In this document: piece by piece, positions 1 to 5,996 of the stretch
Layout of the letters: each line of letters begins with the position of its first letter
Position numbering within the stretch: position 1 is the stretch's first letter
Source of the DNA: an uncultured Haemophilus sp.
Lineage (GTDB): Bacteria > Pseudomonadota > Gammaproteobacteria > Enterobacterales > Pasteurellaceae
Assembly: GCF_937976265.1 (NCBI RefSeq)
Contig: NZ_CALJRX010000021.1
Span: forward strand, 1 to 6,061
Direction: 5' to 3'
Length of the DNA: 6,061 nt
Made by a program: the position numbers and the translations under genes
Notes under the pieces: generated by a model
Told to the model about the DNA's origin: nothing
Databases searched by the model: none
What the model saw: the letters and a program-made list of their open reading frames with translations, nothing else

Positions 1-2783
1 TGTTAGCTAAAGTTAACTCAGTTCGTTCTGAATTACCAAGTGGTATTGAAGATCCGACAATTTCTTCCTCTACCGGTGGTTCGGGAATTATGTATATTAG
101 TTTCCGTTCTAACAAACTTGATGCAAGCCAAGTGACTGACTATATTCAACGCGTCGTCAAACCACAGTTCTTTACCGTAGAAGGGGTGGCGAGTGTGGAT
201 ATCTTTGGTGCTTCGGAGTACGCACTCCGTATTTGGCTAGATCCAGAAAAAATGGCTGCTCAAAACCTTTCTGCAACAGAAGTGCTGACGGCATTATCAG
301 CGAATAACGTTCAAACAACGGCGGGTAATAGTAATGGCTATTTTGTCACCTATAAAAACAAAGTAGAAACCACGACAAACTCGGTTGAAGAATTAGGTAA
401 TTTAATTATAGAGTCTAGCGGTGATAAGTTAGTACGTTTACGCGATATCGCTGATATTGAGTTAAATAAATCAAGCGATAGCTCACGTGCGGTAGCGAAT
501 GGTGAAGATTCTGTTGTGTTAGCGATTAACCCAACCTCGTCAGCAAACCCATTAACAGTAGCTGAGAAAGTGCGTCCGCTCTATGAGAGTATTAAAAATA
601 ATCTGCCGGATGCTATTCAATCTGACATTTTATATGACCGTACCATCGCGATTAATAATTCGATTGATGAGGTAGTAAAAACCATTATTGAAGCAACGGT
701 GATCGTATTAGTTGTGATTACCATGTTTATCGGTTCATTCCGCGCGATTTTGATCCCAATTATTACCATTCCGATTTCATTAATCGGGGTAATTATGTTG
801 CTTCAATCCTTTGATTTCTCCATTAACTTGATGACGTTGCTGGCATTGGTTCTGGCGATCGGTTTGGTGGTGGATGATGCGATTGTGGTATTGGAAAACG
901 TGGACCGCCATATTAAGTTAGGTGAAACGCCATTCCGTGCGGCGATTATTGGTACGCGTGAAATTGCTGTCCCAGTTATTTCTACGACCATTGCCTTGAT
1001 TGCGGTATATTCTCCAATGGCTTTAATGGGGGGAATTACTGGGACGTTGTTTAAAGAGTTCGCCTTAACCCTTGCAGGGGCAGTATTTATTTCGGGTATC
1101 GTGGCATTAACACTTTCACCGATGATGACCAGTAAATTACTGAAATCGAATGCAGAACAAAGTAAATTAGAGCAACGAGTAGAGCATACATTAAGCAAAG
1201 TGAATGCGGCTTATGCTTATGTCCTTGATTTGGTAATGGTTAATCGTAAATGTATGTTGATGTTTGCGGCAATTATCTTTGCGACCTTACCGGTATTGTT
1301 TAAATCGCTTTCCACTGAATTAACTCCAGCAGAAGATAAAGGCGCATTTTTAGCGATTGGTTCTGCACCTTCTAACGTGAACGTGGATTATGTACAGGCA
1401 GCTATGACACCTTATCAGGAGATTTTAACGAATACACCGGAAGTGCAGTTTGCCATGACCATTTCAGGTGCGCCAAACACTAACCAATCGATAAACGTAA
1501 TTACGTTAAAAGACTGGAAAGAACGCTCAAAAAGCCAAACAGCAATTCTGAATGAATTAAATGCTAAAGCAAAAGCGATTCCTGAAGTATCTGTACAAGG
1601 CTTTGCGTTCCCAGAAATTAATACAGGGGAGCAAGGTCCTCCAATCGGTTTTGTGATCAGCACATCACAAGATTACGGCGATTTAGCGAATGTAGCCGGT
1701 AAATTCCTAGAGGATATGCAGAAATCAAGTAAGTTTGTTTATACCAATCTCGATCTTAAATTTGATACCGCTCAAATGCGTATTAAGATTGACCGTGAAA
1801 AAGCAGGGACTTACGGTATTACAATGCAGCAAATCAGTCGTACATTAGGTAGTTTCCTCTCAGCTGCAACTATAGAACGTGTAGATATTGATGGTCGTGC
1901 TTATAAAATTATTTCCCAAGTAAAACGAGAAAATCGTTTATCACCGGAAAGTTTTAATAAGTATCATGTTACAGCAGCAGATGGTACTTCTGTACCATTA
2001 ACCAGCTTAGTGACAGCAACACTAGAACCACAACCAAGCTCATTACCACGTTTCAGCCAATTAAACTCAGCGGTAATTAGTGCAGTACCAATGCCGGGTA
2101 TTTCAATTGGTGATGCTGTTCAATGGCTAAAAGACAATGCGAAAAATACCTTGCCACAGGGTTACAACTATGACTTTAAAGGTGAAGCCCGTCAGTTAGT
2201 ACAAGAAGGTAATGCACTTGCCGTGACTTTCTTACTCGCGGTGGTGATTATTTTCTTAGTCTTGGCGATTCAATATGAATCAATTCGCGATCCAATCGTG
2301 ATTATGACTTCTGTACCGTTAGCGATAAGTGGTGCGTTATTAGCCTTAAATGTCTTCGGATTTCTAGGTATTGCGGGAACGACACTCAATATCTACTCAG
2401 AAGTTGGTTTGATTACCTTAGTTGGTCTTATTACGAAGCACGGTATTTTAATGTGTGAAGTGGCGAAAGAAGAGCAGTTAAATCATGGTAAAACGCGTAT
2501 TGAAGCCATTACCGAAGCGGCTAAAGTACGTTTACGTCCAATTCTGATGACAACCGCTGCGTCGATTGCAGGTCTTGTACCATTGCTTTATGCAACAGGT
2601 GCCGGTGCGGTATCTCGTTTCAGTATCGGTATTGTTATCGTGGCAGGTTTGGCAATCGGTACATTGTTTACCTTATTCGTATTGCCAGTGATTTATTCTT
2701 ACATCGCGAGCGAACACAAACCATTGCCTGAGTTCGATGAAAATGTGAAACCAATCGAAGGTCACATTAACGAACAACATTAA
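1..2783 (+). CDS. acrB: RND multidrug efflux pump inner-membrane subunit, AcrB type (5' partial)
   Basis: Proton-driven RND exporter of the inner membrane. Family members form trimers and work with a periplasmic adaptor (AcrA) and an outer-membrane channel (TolC). The frame is already open at base 3 with no stop upstream, so the ATG at base 90 is internal and the gene begins outside the window. The visible 926 codons would be about 90% of a ~1030-residue protein, with TM1 and the first ~105 residues missing. The fragment starts in the porter domain. TM2 to TM6 follow at about fragment residues 225-405, then the second periplasmic domain, then TM8 to TM12 near the C terminus. The proton-relay residues are intact: the Asp pair in LVVDDAIV (bases 873-878, AcrB D407/D408), Lys in GLITKHGIL (2436-2438, K940), and Arg and Thr in RLRPILMT (from 2529, R971/T978). 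No frameshift is seen. It ends TAA and is followed by two terminators. The RND assignment is secure. The symbol acrB is inferred from overall similarity to the Haemophilus pump, and the adaptor gene is presumably upstream. Confidence 0.5.
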   Translation, partial: LAKVNSVRSELPSGIEDPTISSSTGGSGIMYISFRSNKLDASQVTDYIQRVVKPQFFTVEGVASVDIFGASEYALRIWLDPEKMAAQNLSATEVLTALSANNVQTTAGNSNGYFVTYKNKVETTTNSVEELGNLIIESSGDKLVRLRDIADIELNKSSDSSRAVANGEDSVVLAINPTSSANPLTVAEKVRPLYESIKNNLPDAIQSDILYDRTIAINNSIDEVVKTIIEATVIVLVVITMFIGSFRAILIPIITIPISLIGVIMLLQSFDFSINLMTLLALVLAIGLVVDDAIVVLENVDRHIKLGETPFRAAIIGTREIAVPVISTTIALIAVYSPMALMGGITGTLFKEFALTLAGAVFISGIVALTLSPMMTSKLLKSNAEQSKLEQRVEHTLSKVNAAYAYVLDLVMVNRKCMLMFAAIIFATLPVLFKSLSTELTPAEDKGAFLAIGSAPSNVNVDYVQAAMTPYQEILTNTPEVQFAMTISGAPNTNQSINVITLKDWKERSKSQTAILNELNAKAKAIPEVSVQGFAFPEINTGEQGPPIGFVISTSQDYGDLANVAGKFLEDMQKSSKFVYTNLDLKFDTAQMRIKIDREKAGTYGITMQQISRTLGSFLSAATIERVDIDGRAYKIISQVKRENRLSPESFNKYHVTAADGTSVPLTSLVTATLEPQPSSLPRFSQLNSAVISAVPMPGISIGDAVQWLKDNAKNTLPQGYNYDFKGEARQLVQEGNALAVTFLLAVVIIFLVLAIQYESIRDPIVIMTSVPLAISGALLALNVFGFLGIAGTTLNIYSEVGLITLVGLITKHGILMCEVAKEEQLNHGKTRIEAITEAAKVRLRPILMTTAASIAGLVPLLYATGAGAVSRFSIGIVIVAGLAIGTLFTLFVLPVIYSYIASEHKPLPEFDENVKPIEGHINEQH

Positions 2784-2802
2784 TTAAAAATGGCATAAAA
2801 AT

Positions 2803-2838
2803 AAACCGCACGTTGATTTTTAAGTGCGGTTTTCTTTT
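2803..2838 (+). terminator. USS-pair intrinsic terminator of acrB
   Basis: A perfect 9-bp inverted repeat, AAACCGCAC (2803-2811) and GTGCGGTTT (2824-2832), is separated by 12 bases and followed by a T-rich run (TTTTCTTTT, 2830-2838). It lies 19 bases after the acrB stop. The two arms contain opposed uptake-signal cores: the right arm is an exact AAGTGCGGT (2823-2831), and the left is a near match in the other orientation. Paired uptake signals acting as terminators are known in Haemophilus. Function here is inferred from the structure. Confidence 0.5.
2823..2831 (+). repeat. DNA uptake signal sequence (exact core)
   Basis: Exact AAGTGCGGT, the Hin-type uptake core recognised during natural transformation in Haemophilus and relatives. 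This copy forms the right arm of the acrB terminator stem and is followed by TTTCTTTT. Confidence 0.5.
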
Positions 2839-2846
2839 AAGCATTA

Positions 2847-2873
2847 AAAAAGCGAACATGGTGTTCGCTTTTT
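2847..2873. terminator. Bidirectional terminator between convergent genes
   Basis: A perfect 12-bp inverted repeat, AAAAAGCGAACA (2847-2858) and TGTTCGCTTTTT (2862-2873), has a 3-base loop or, with the end pair open, a 5-base loop. It has A-rich sequence on one side and T-rich on the other, so it reads as a stem followed by U's on either strand. It lies between acrB (+) and the M48 peptidase gene (-), so it can end both transcripts. For acrB it is a second terminator in tandem; for the peptidase it is the only clear one. Confidence 0.5.
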
Positions 2874-2880
2874 ATTCATG

Positions 2881-2899
2881 AAAGTGCGGTCAATTTTTT
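2881..2899 (+). repeat. DNA uptake signal sequence, extended form
   Basis: AAAGTGCGGT (2881-2890) is followed by CAATTTTTT, which matches the full Haemophilus uptake consensus: a core followed by an A/T-rich segment. It is a single, unpaired copy 12 bases beyond the stop codon of the M48 peptidase gene on the other strand. Bases 2889-2902 could also form a weak 5-bp hairpin (GTCAA/TTGAC with a TTTT loop), too weak to call a terminator. Confidence 0.5.
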
Positions 2900-2910
2900 G
2901 ACGGTTTTGT

Positions 2911-3690
2911 TTAGCCATTTTTATTTTTTGCTGCTTTATAAAGCTCCATCGCTTCTGGTAATAAGCGTTGTAAGTTTTCTTGGCGAGATTCATCACTCGG
3001 GTGAGTAGAAGCTAACACATCAAGCATCCCTTTAGAACCACCTGAGGCTTTAGCCATTTTTTGCCATAAACCAGGCGCAACTTGTGGATTGTAACCTGAG
3101 CGAGCCATTAGCATTAATCCAACTTCATCCGCTTCAGTTTCTGCGCTACGAGAGTAAGGTTTATCTAAAGCAAAGTCTTTCGTGAGTGTCACTAAATCAG
3201 TCACATCGGCCCCAACGACAACAGAAAGTGCTGTCCCACCAATCGCACCAGCAATGGCACTCATGGTGCCGAAGTTGGCTTTAGCTTTACCGTGTTCTTT
3301 TAAGGCGTGTGCCATTTCATGTCCCATTACAACGGCGATTTCATTATCGTTTAGTTGTAAGGTATCCACTAAACCTGTATAGAAAGCCATTTTCCCGCCA
3401 GGCATAGCCCAAGCATTAAGCTCTTTAGATTTAATGACATTGATTTGCCAATTAAACTTTAATCCAGTTTCATTCGCTTGGTTTGCATAAGGCACCATTT
3501 TGTTAAAGACATGATGAATACGTCTTGCGGTATTTGATGTGGTATCAATCGCACCTTGTGAGCGAATTTTCCCCATTTCTTGTGTATAGCTGCTTGCTGC
3601 TTCTTGATTGATTGAGGCAGAATCTGCACAAGACGTGATAACCGCCCCTGCTAATACAGCAAAAGCAAAACTTTTGAGTTGTTTTTTCAT
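2911..3690 (-). CDS. M48-family zinc metallopeptidase lipoprotein (LoiP/YcaL-like)
   Basis: Predicted envelope protease of 259 residues, about the size of the E. coli M48 lipoproteins LoiP (YggG) and YcaL. The N terminus (MKKQLKSFAF...) is a lipoprotein signal peptide, and the lipobox ITSC places the lipidated Cys at residue 21. The residue after it is Ala, not Asp, which fits outer-membrane sorting. The catalytic motif HEMAH is at 124-128 (two zinc-ligand His plus the catalytic Glu). The third ligand is Glu184 in ETEAD, in the ExxxD arrangement usual for M48. The family signature STHPSDESR is at 228-236. A glycine- and alanine-rich hydrophobic stretch runs from about 143 to 162. The start is supported by AAAAGGA (minus strand, 3697-3703), six bases upstream. 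Relatives degrade or help mature misassembled outer-membrane proteins; the substrate here is unknown. It stands alone, convergent with acrB and divergent from mtr. The family call is very secure, the exact orthologue is not, so no symbol is given. Confidence 0.5.
   Translation of the reverse strand: MKKQLKSFAFAVLAGAVITSCADSASINQEAASSYTQEMGKIRSQGAIDTTSNTARRIHHVFNKMVPYANQANETGLKFNWQINVIKSKELNAWAMPGGKMAFYTGLVDTLQLNDNEIAVVMGHEMAHALKEHGKAKANFGTMSAIAGAIGGTALSVVVGADVTDLVTLTKDFALDKPYSRSAETEADEVGLMLMARSGYNPQVAPGLWQKMAKASGGSKGMLDVLASTHPSDESRQENLQRLLPEAMELYKAAKNKNG
3226..3234 (+). repeat. Degenerate uptake signal inside the M48 gene
   Basis: AAGTGCTGT differs from the uptake core AAGTGCGGT at one position and is preceded by an extra A, as in good copies. 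It lies on the strand opposite to the coding sequence. It may be a decayed or pre-functional uptake site, or chance, and it lacks the A/T-rich extension. Confidence 0.5.
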
Positions 3691-3716
3691 AAATTATCCT
3701 TTTGTTGAGATGGCTG

Positions 3717-3743
3717 ATTATATAAATTTATTGCGTTTGTCGA
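3717..3743 (-). promoter_or_regulatory. Candidate promoter of the M48 peptidase gene
   Basis: Reading the minus strand, a perfect TATAAT lies at 3722-3717, about 26 bases before the start codon. The best -35 match is TCGACA at 3743-3738, five of six to TTGACA, but the spacer is only 15 bases. The -10 is convincing and the -35 is not. Transcription would begin near 3710, giving a leader of about 20 bases that contains the ribosome site. Confidence 0.5.
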
Positions 3744-3759
3744 TACAAAAAGAAAAAGA

Positions 3760-3787
3760 TTGCCTTTTAATTTTGCACTATTATAAT
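3760..3787 (+). promoter_or_regulatory. Predicted mtr promoter
   Basis: TTGCCT (3760-3765) and a perfect TATAAT (3782-3787) are separated by 16 bases. Transcription would start near 3794, giving a leader of about 22 bases that carries the AGGA ribosome site at 3805-3808, seven bases before the mtr ATG. The -10 box sits at the centre of the palindrome annotated separately, which implies repressor control by occlusion. Confidence 0.5.
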
Positions 3788-3795
3788 AGTGCAAA
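3772..3795. promoter_or_regulatory. 24-bp perfect palindrome over the mtr -10 box, candidate operator
   Basis: The half-site TTTGCACTATTA (3772-3783) is followed directly by its exact reverse complement (3784-3795), with no spacer or mismatch. It covers the mtr -10 box and the likely start point. It is not a terminator: no T-run follows, and it precedes the gene. In E. coli, mtr is repressed by tryptophan-bound TrpR, whose operators have half-sites like GTACTAGTT. Aligned at the centre, GCACTATTA shares G.ACTA.T, six of nine positions. A TrpR site is therefore the leading inference but is not proven. The E. coli TyrR box pattern (TGTAAA-N6-TTTACA) does not fit. Confidence 0.5.
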
Positions 3796-3815
3796 TTTTA
3801 TTTTAGGACTTAACG

Positions 3816-5072
3816 ATGACAATAAAAAAATCTCCTTCTTTATTAGGCGGCGCCATGATTATTGCGGGTACCGCGATTGGTGCAGGTATGCTTGCGAACC
3901 CAACCTCGACAGCAGGTGTATGGTTTATCGGATCTATTCTGGCTTTGGTTTACACTTGGTTCTGTATGACCACATCAGGTTTGATGATTTTAGAAGCCAA
4001 CTTACATTATCCTACCGGCTCAAGCTTTGACACCATTGTGAAAGATTTGTTAGGAAAAGGTTGGAATATTATCAATGGCCTTTCCGTTGCTTTCGTCTTG
4101 TATATTTTGACTTATGCTTATATCACTTCAGGTGGCGGTATTACACAAAACTTGCTAAATCAAGCATTTGGCTCAGCAGAAAGTGCGGTCGATATTGGGC
4201 GTACTTCTGGTTCCTTAATTTTCTGTTTTATTCTTGCGGCTTTCGTGTGGCTTTCCACTAAAGCCGTGGATCGTTTCACAACGGTATTGATTGTTGGGAT
4301 GGTAGTCGCTTTCTTCCTTTCTACCGCAGGTTTATTGAGTACGGTGAAAACAGAAGTGTTATTCAATACTATTGCAGAAGGTGAGCAAACTTATTTGCCT
4401 TATTTATTGACCGCACTTCCGGTTTGTTTAGTGTCTTTTGGTTTCCACGGAAATGTACCGAGTCTCGTCAAATATTACGATCGTGATGGTAGTCGTGTAA
4501 TGAAATCGATCTTTATCGGTACGGGCTTAGCCTTAGTGATTTACATCTTGTGGCAGCTGGCGGTGCAAGGTAATTTACCACGTACAGAATTTGCACCCGT
4601 AATTGAAAAAGGCGGCGATGTATCGGCATTATTAGAAGCATTACACAAATACATTGAAGTGGAATACATTGCCGTCGTGTTGAATTTCTTTGCTTATATG
4701 GCCATTGCGACGTCATTCTTAGGAGTAACGTTAGGTTTATTTGATTATATTGCTGATTTGTTTAAATTTGATGACAGCTTATTAGGCAGAACAAAAACAA
4801 CATTGGTAACATTCTTACCGCCGCTATTATTAAGTTTACAATTCCCTTATGGCTTTGTGATTGCCATTGGTTATGCCGGATTAGCCGCAACCATTTGGGC
4901 TGCAATCGTGCCGGCGCTGCTTGCTAAAGCCAGTCGCCAAAAATTCCCAAATGCGACGTATAAAGTGTATGGCGGTAATTTTATGATTGGCTTTGTGATC
5001 TTATTCGGTGTGTTAAATATTGTGGCACAAGTAGGCGCAAACTTAGGATGGTTTGCAAGTTTCACAGGATAA
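3816..5072 (+). CDS. mtr: Tryptophan-specific permease Mtr (aromatic amino acid transporter family)
   Basis: Inner-membrane symporter for tryptophan uptake in the HAAAP family of Mtr, TnaB and TyrP, predicted with 11 membrane spans. Its 418 residues match the family length (E. coli Mtr 414). Blocks shared with E. coli Mtr run along the whole chain: SPSLLGG (6-12), GTAIGAGM (18-25), a long GLMILEANL...GSSFDTI stretch in the first third followed by KDLLGKGWN and AFVLYILTYAYI, then GNVPSL.KYY, ASSFLGVTLGLFDY-like and FDDSLLGRTKT-like segments, and IGYAGLAATIWAAIVPALLAKASR near the end. These favour Mtr over TnaB or TyrP. The start follows TTAGGA with a 7-base spacer. The gene has its own promoter with a palindromic operator and its own terminator, so it is probably a single-gene unit controlled by aromatic amino acid supply. 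One odd point is LANPTSTAG after the GAGM motif, where the E. coli protein has a different segment; the effect on specificity is unknown. Confidence 0.5.
   Translation: MTIKKSPSLLGGAMIIAGTAIGAGMLANPTSTAGVWFIGSILALVYTWFCMTTSGLMILEANLHYPTGSSFDTIVKDLLGKGWNIINGLSVAFVLYILTYAYITSGGGITQNLLNQAFGSAESAVDIGRTSGSLIFCFILAAFVWLSTKAVDRFTTVLIVGMVVAFFLSTAGLLSTVKTEVLFNTIAEGEQTYLPYLLTALPVCLVSFGFHGNVPSLVKYYDRDGSRVMKSIFIGTGLALVIYILWQLAVQGNLPRTEFAPVIEKGGDVSALLEALHKYIEVEYIAVVLNFFAYMAIATSFLGVTLGLFDYIADLFKFDDSLLGRTKTTLVTFLPPLLLSLQFPYGFVIAIGYAGLAATIWAAIVPALLAKASRQKFPNATYKVYGGNFMIGFVILFGVLNIVAQVGANLGWFASFTG
4181..4189 (+). repeat. DNA uptake signal inside mtr
   Basis: Exact AAGTGCGGT, preceded by AGA and followed by CGATATT, so the extension is only partly A/T-rich. 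It encodes part of the less conserved loop ESAVD, a place where an uptake site costs the protein little. Confidence 0.5.
4410..4418 (-). repeat. DNA uptake signal inside mtr, opposite orientation
   Basis: ACCGCACTT on the plus strand is an exact core on the minus strand, and the upstream TTATTTATTG supplies the A/T-rich extension. It encodes the end of LLTALP in a membrane segment. It is the second uptake core in mtr, about 220 bases from the first and in the opposite orientation, too far apart to form a terminator. Confidence 0.5.
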
Positions 5073-5088
5073 GTTTTCGCGTTAATAT
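5061..5088 (+). promoter_or_regulatory. Candidate methyltransferase promoter overlapping the end of mtr
   Basis: TTCACA (5061-5066, five of six to TTGACA) and TAATAT (5083-5088, four of six to TATAAT) are 16 bases apart. Transcription would begin near 5095, within the left arm of the mtr terminator stem. Such a transcript could not form the whole stem and might escape it, whereas mtr transcripts would stop. Only about 20 bases separate the terminator from the methyltransferase start, leaving no room for a promoter downstream. Inference only. Confidence 0.5.
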
Positions 5089-5093
5089 TGTAG

Positions 5094-5117
5094 GGGCGTA
5101 TCTTATACGCCCTTTTT
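5094..5117 (+). terminator. Intrinsic terminator of mtr
   Basis: An 8-bp perfect stem, GGGCGTAT (5094-5101) and ATACGCCC (5105-5112), with a CTT loop is followed by TTTTT (5113-5117). The stop codon of mtr is 21 bases upstream. The stem, with its preceding TAGG, has the look of a short dispersed palindrome that can also serve as a terminator. Confidence 0.5.
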
Positions 5118-5137
5118 AATTTTACATAGGAAACGAG

Positions 5138-5911
5138 ATGAGTAACAAAACGAGCGTTTACGATAAAGAAAACTTCTTTGCGCTTTATCAAAAACTTCGA
5201 TCTAACCCAATCAGTCTCAATGAAATAGTGGAAAAGCCGACTATGCTTTCCCTGTTACCTGATTTACAAGGAAAAAAATTGCTCGATCTGGGTTGTGGAA
5301 CGGGTGGACATTTGCAACTCTATTTAGAACGCAATGCGGCGAGAGTAGTAGGCACAGATCTTTCAGCTAAAATGCTAGAGCAAGCTGAACAAGATCTGCA
5401 AAAGAGCGGTCAATTTTCTGGACGTTTTTCGTTATATCAGTTACCGATGGAAAAATTAACGGAATTGCCAGAAAGTGATTTTGATGTCATTACCAGCTCT
5501 TTTGCTTTTCATTATATTGAGGATTTTCCGGCTTTATTATCTTTGATTGCCAACAAACTTAAGCCTAACGGCACATTCGTTTTTTCCCAAGAGCATCCGA
5601 TTACAACTTGCCATAAAGAAGGGGAGCGCTGGGAAAAAAATGAGAAAAAACAGCAAGTCGCTTATCGTTTAAATCATTACCGTGATGAAGGATTGAGAGA
5701 GCGAAATTGGTTTCAACAACCTTTCAAAACCTATCACCGCACGACGGCAACGATTATTAATGATTTAATTGCTGCGGGTTTTCAAATTGAACAAATGGCT
5801 GAGCCAATGTTAGCCGAGCAGCCACAATGGCATGATGAATTTAAAGATTTGCGGCATCGTCCCCCTTTATTGTTTATTAAAGCAAGAAAAGTGATGAATT
5901 TAACAAAATAA
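5138..5911 (+). CDS. Class I SAM-dependent methyltransferase, substrate unknown
   Basis: Soluble cytoplasmic protein of 257 residues with the Rossmann-type SAM-binding fold of the Methyltransf_11 group. Motif I is LDLGCGTGGH at 49-58, the glycine-rich SAM loop. The acidic residue after strand 2 is Asp74 in GTDLS and would bind the SAM ribose. Motif II is SDFDVITSSFAFHYIED at 113-129, and motif III, LKPNGTFVFSQEHP, is at 141-154. The N-terminal ~40 residues and the C-terminal half after 155 probably form the substrate site. The latter is rich in charged and aromatic residues, including WFQQPFKTYHRT near 191. There is no signal peptide or membrane segment. The start follows TAGGAAA with a 6-base spacer. 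It lies 65 bases downstream of mtr, beyond the terminator, and is probably transcribed separately. No neighbour suggests a substrate. The small-molecule type seems more likely than an RNA or protein methyltransferase, but this is a guess from fold subtype, and I do not assign a symbol. Confidence 0.5.
   Translation: MSNKTSVYDKENFFALYQKLRSNPISLNEIVEKPTMLSLLPDLQGKKLLDLGCGTGGHLQLYLERNAARVVGTDLSAKMLEQAEQDLQKSGQFSGRFSLYQLPMEKLTELPESDFDVITSSFAFHYIEDFPALLSLIANKLKPNGTFVFSQEHPITTCHKEGERWEKNEKKQQVAYRLNHYRDEGLRERNWFQQPFKTYHRTTATIINDLIAAGFQIEQMAEPMLAEQPQWHDEFKDLRHRPPLLFIKARKVMNLTK
5402..5417 (+). repeat. Degenerate uptake signal inside the methyltransferase gene
   Basis: AAGAGCGGT (5402-5410) has one mismatch to the uptake core but keeps a good extension, CAATTTT. 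It encodes part of KSGQF. It is probably a decayed or low-affinity uptake site. Confidence 0.5.
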
Positions 5912-5922
5912 ACTGGTTTTTG

Positions 5923-5931
5923 ACCGCACTT
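5923..5931 (-). repeat. DNA uptake signal after the methyltransferase gene
   Basis: ACCGCACTT on the plus strand is an exact core on the minus strand. The preceding GGTTTTTG gives a partial match to the extension. It is a single copy 12 bases after the stop codon, with no partner to make a stem. Confidence 0.5.
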
Positions 5932-5948
5932 TATGGTATAAATCGCAC

Positions 5949-5980
5949 CGCTGTTTTTGGGTTTCAAAAGCAGCGTTTTT
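5949..5980 (+). terminator. Intrinsic terminator of the methyltransferase gene
   Basis: An 11-bp stem with one G-U pair forms between CGCTGTTTTTG (5949-5959) and CAAAAGCAGCG (5965-5975), with a 5-base loop, and is followed by TTTTT (5976-5980). It lies 38 bases after the stop codon and separates this gene from whatever begins at the window edge. Confidence 0.5.
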
Positions 5981-5996
5981 AATTATTAACAACACA

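Noticed and set aside
90..92. ATG at base 90 as the start of the efflux pump gene
   Set aside because: The frame stays open back to base 3 and encodes pump sequence (LAKVNSVRSELPSGIEDPTI), so this is an internal Met of a gene that begins upstream.
566..574. AAGTGCGTC as an uptake signal in the efflux pump gene
   Set aside because: Two mismatches to the core and no A/T-rich extension.
803..1663. Minus-strand reading frames at 803-1198 and 1415-1663
   Set aside because: They lie opposite well-conserved efflux pump sequence, have no ribosome site or recognisable domain, and look like shadows.
3772..3795. The palindrome as an attenuator or terminator, or as a TyrR box
   Set aside because: No T-run follows and the -10 box lies inside it, so it is mostly untranscribed. 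The TyrR box pattern with its 6-base centre is not matched.
3608..4030. Plus-strand reading frame of 140 codons across the divergent promoter
   Set aside because: It overlaps the signal peptide region of the M48 gene on one side and the conserved start of mtr in another frame on the other, and it would run through the mtr promoter.
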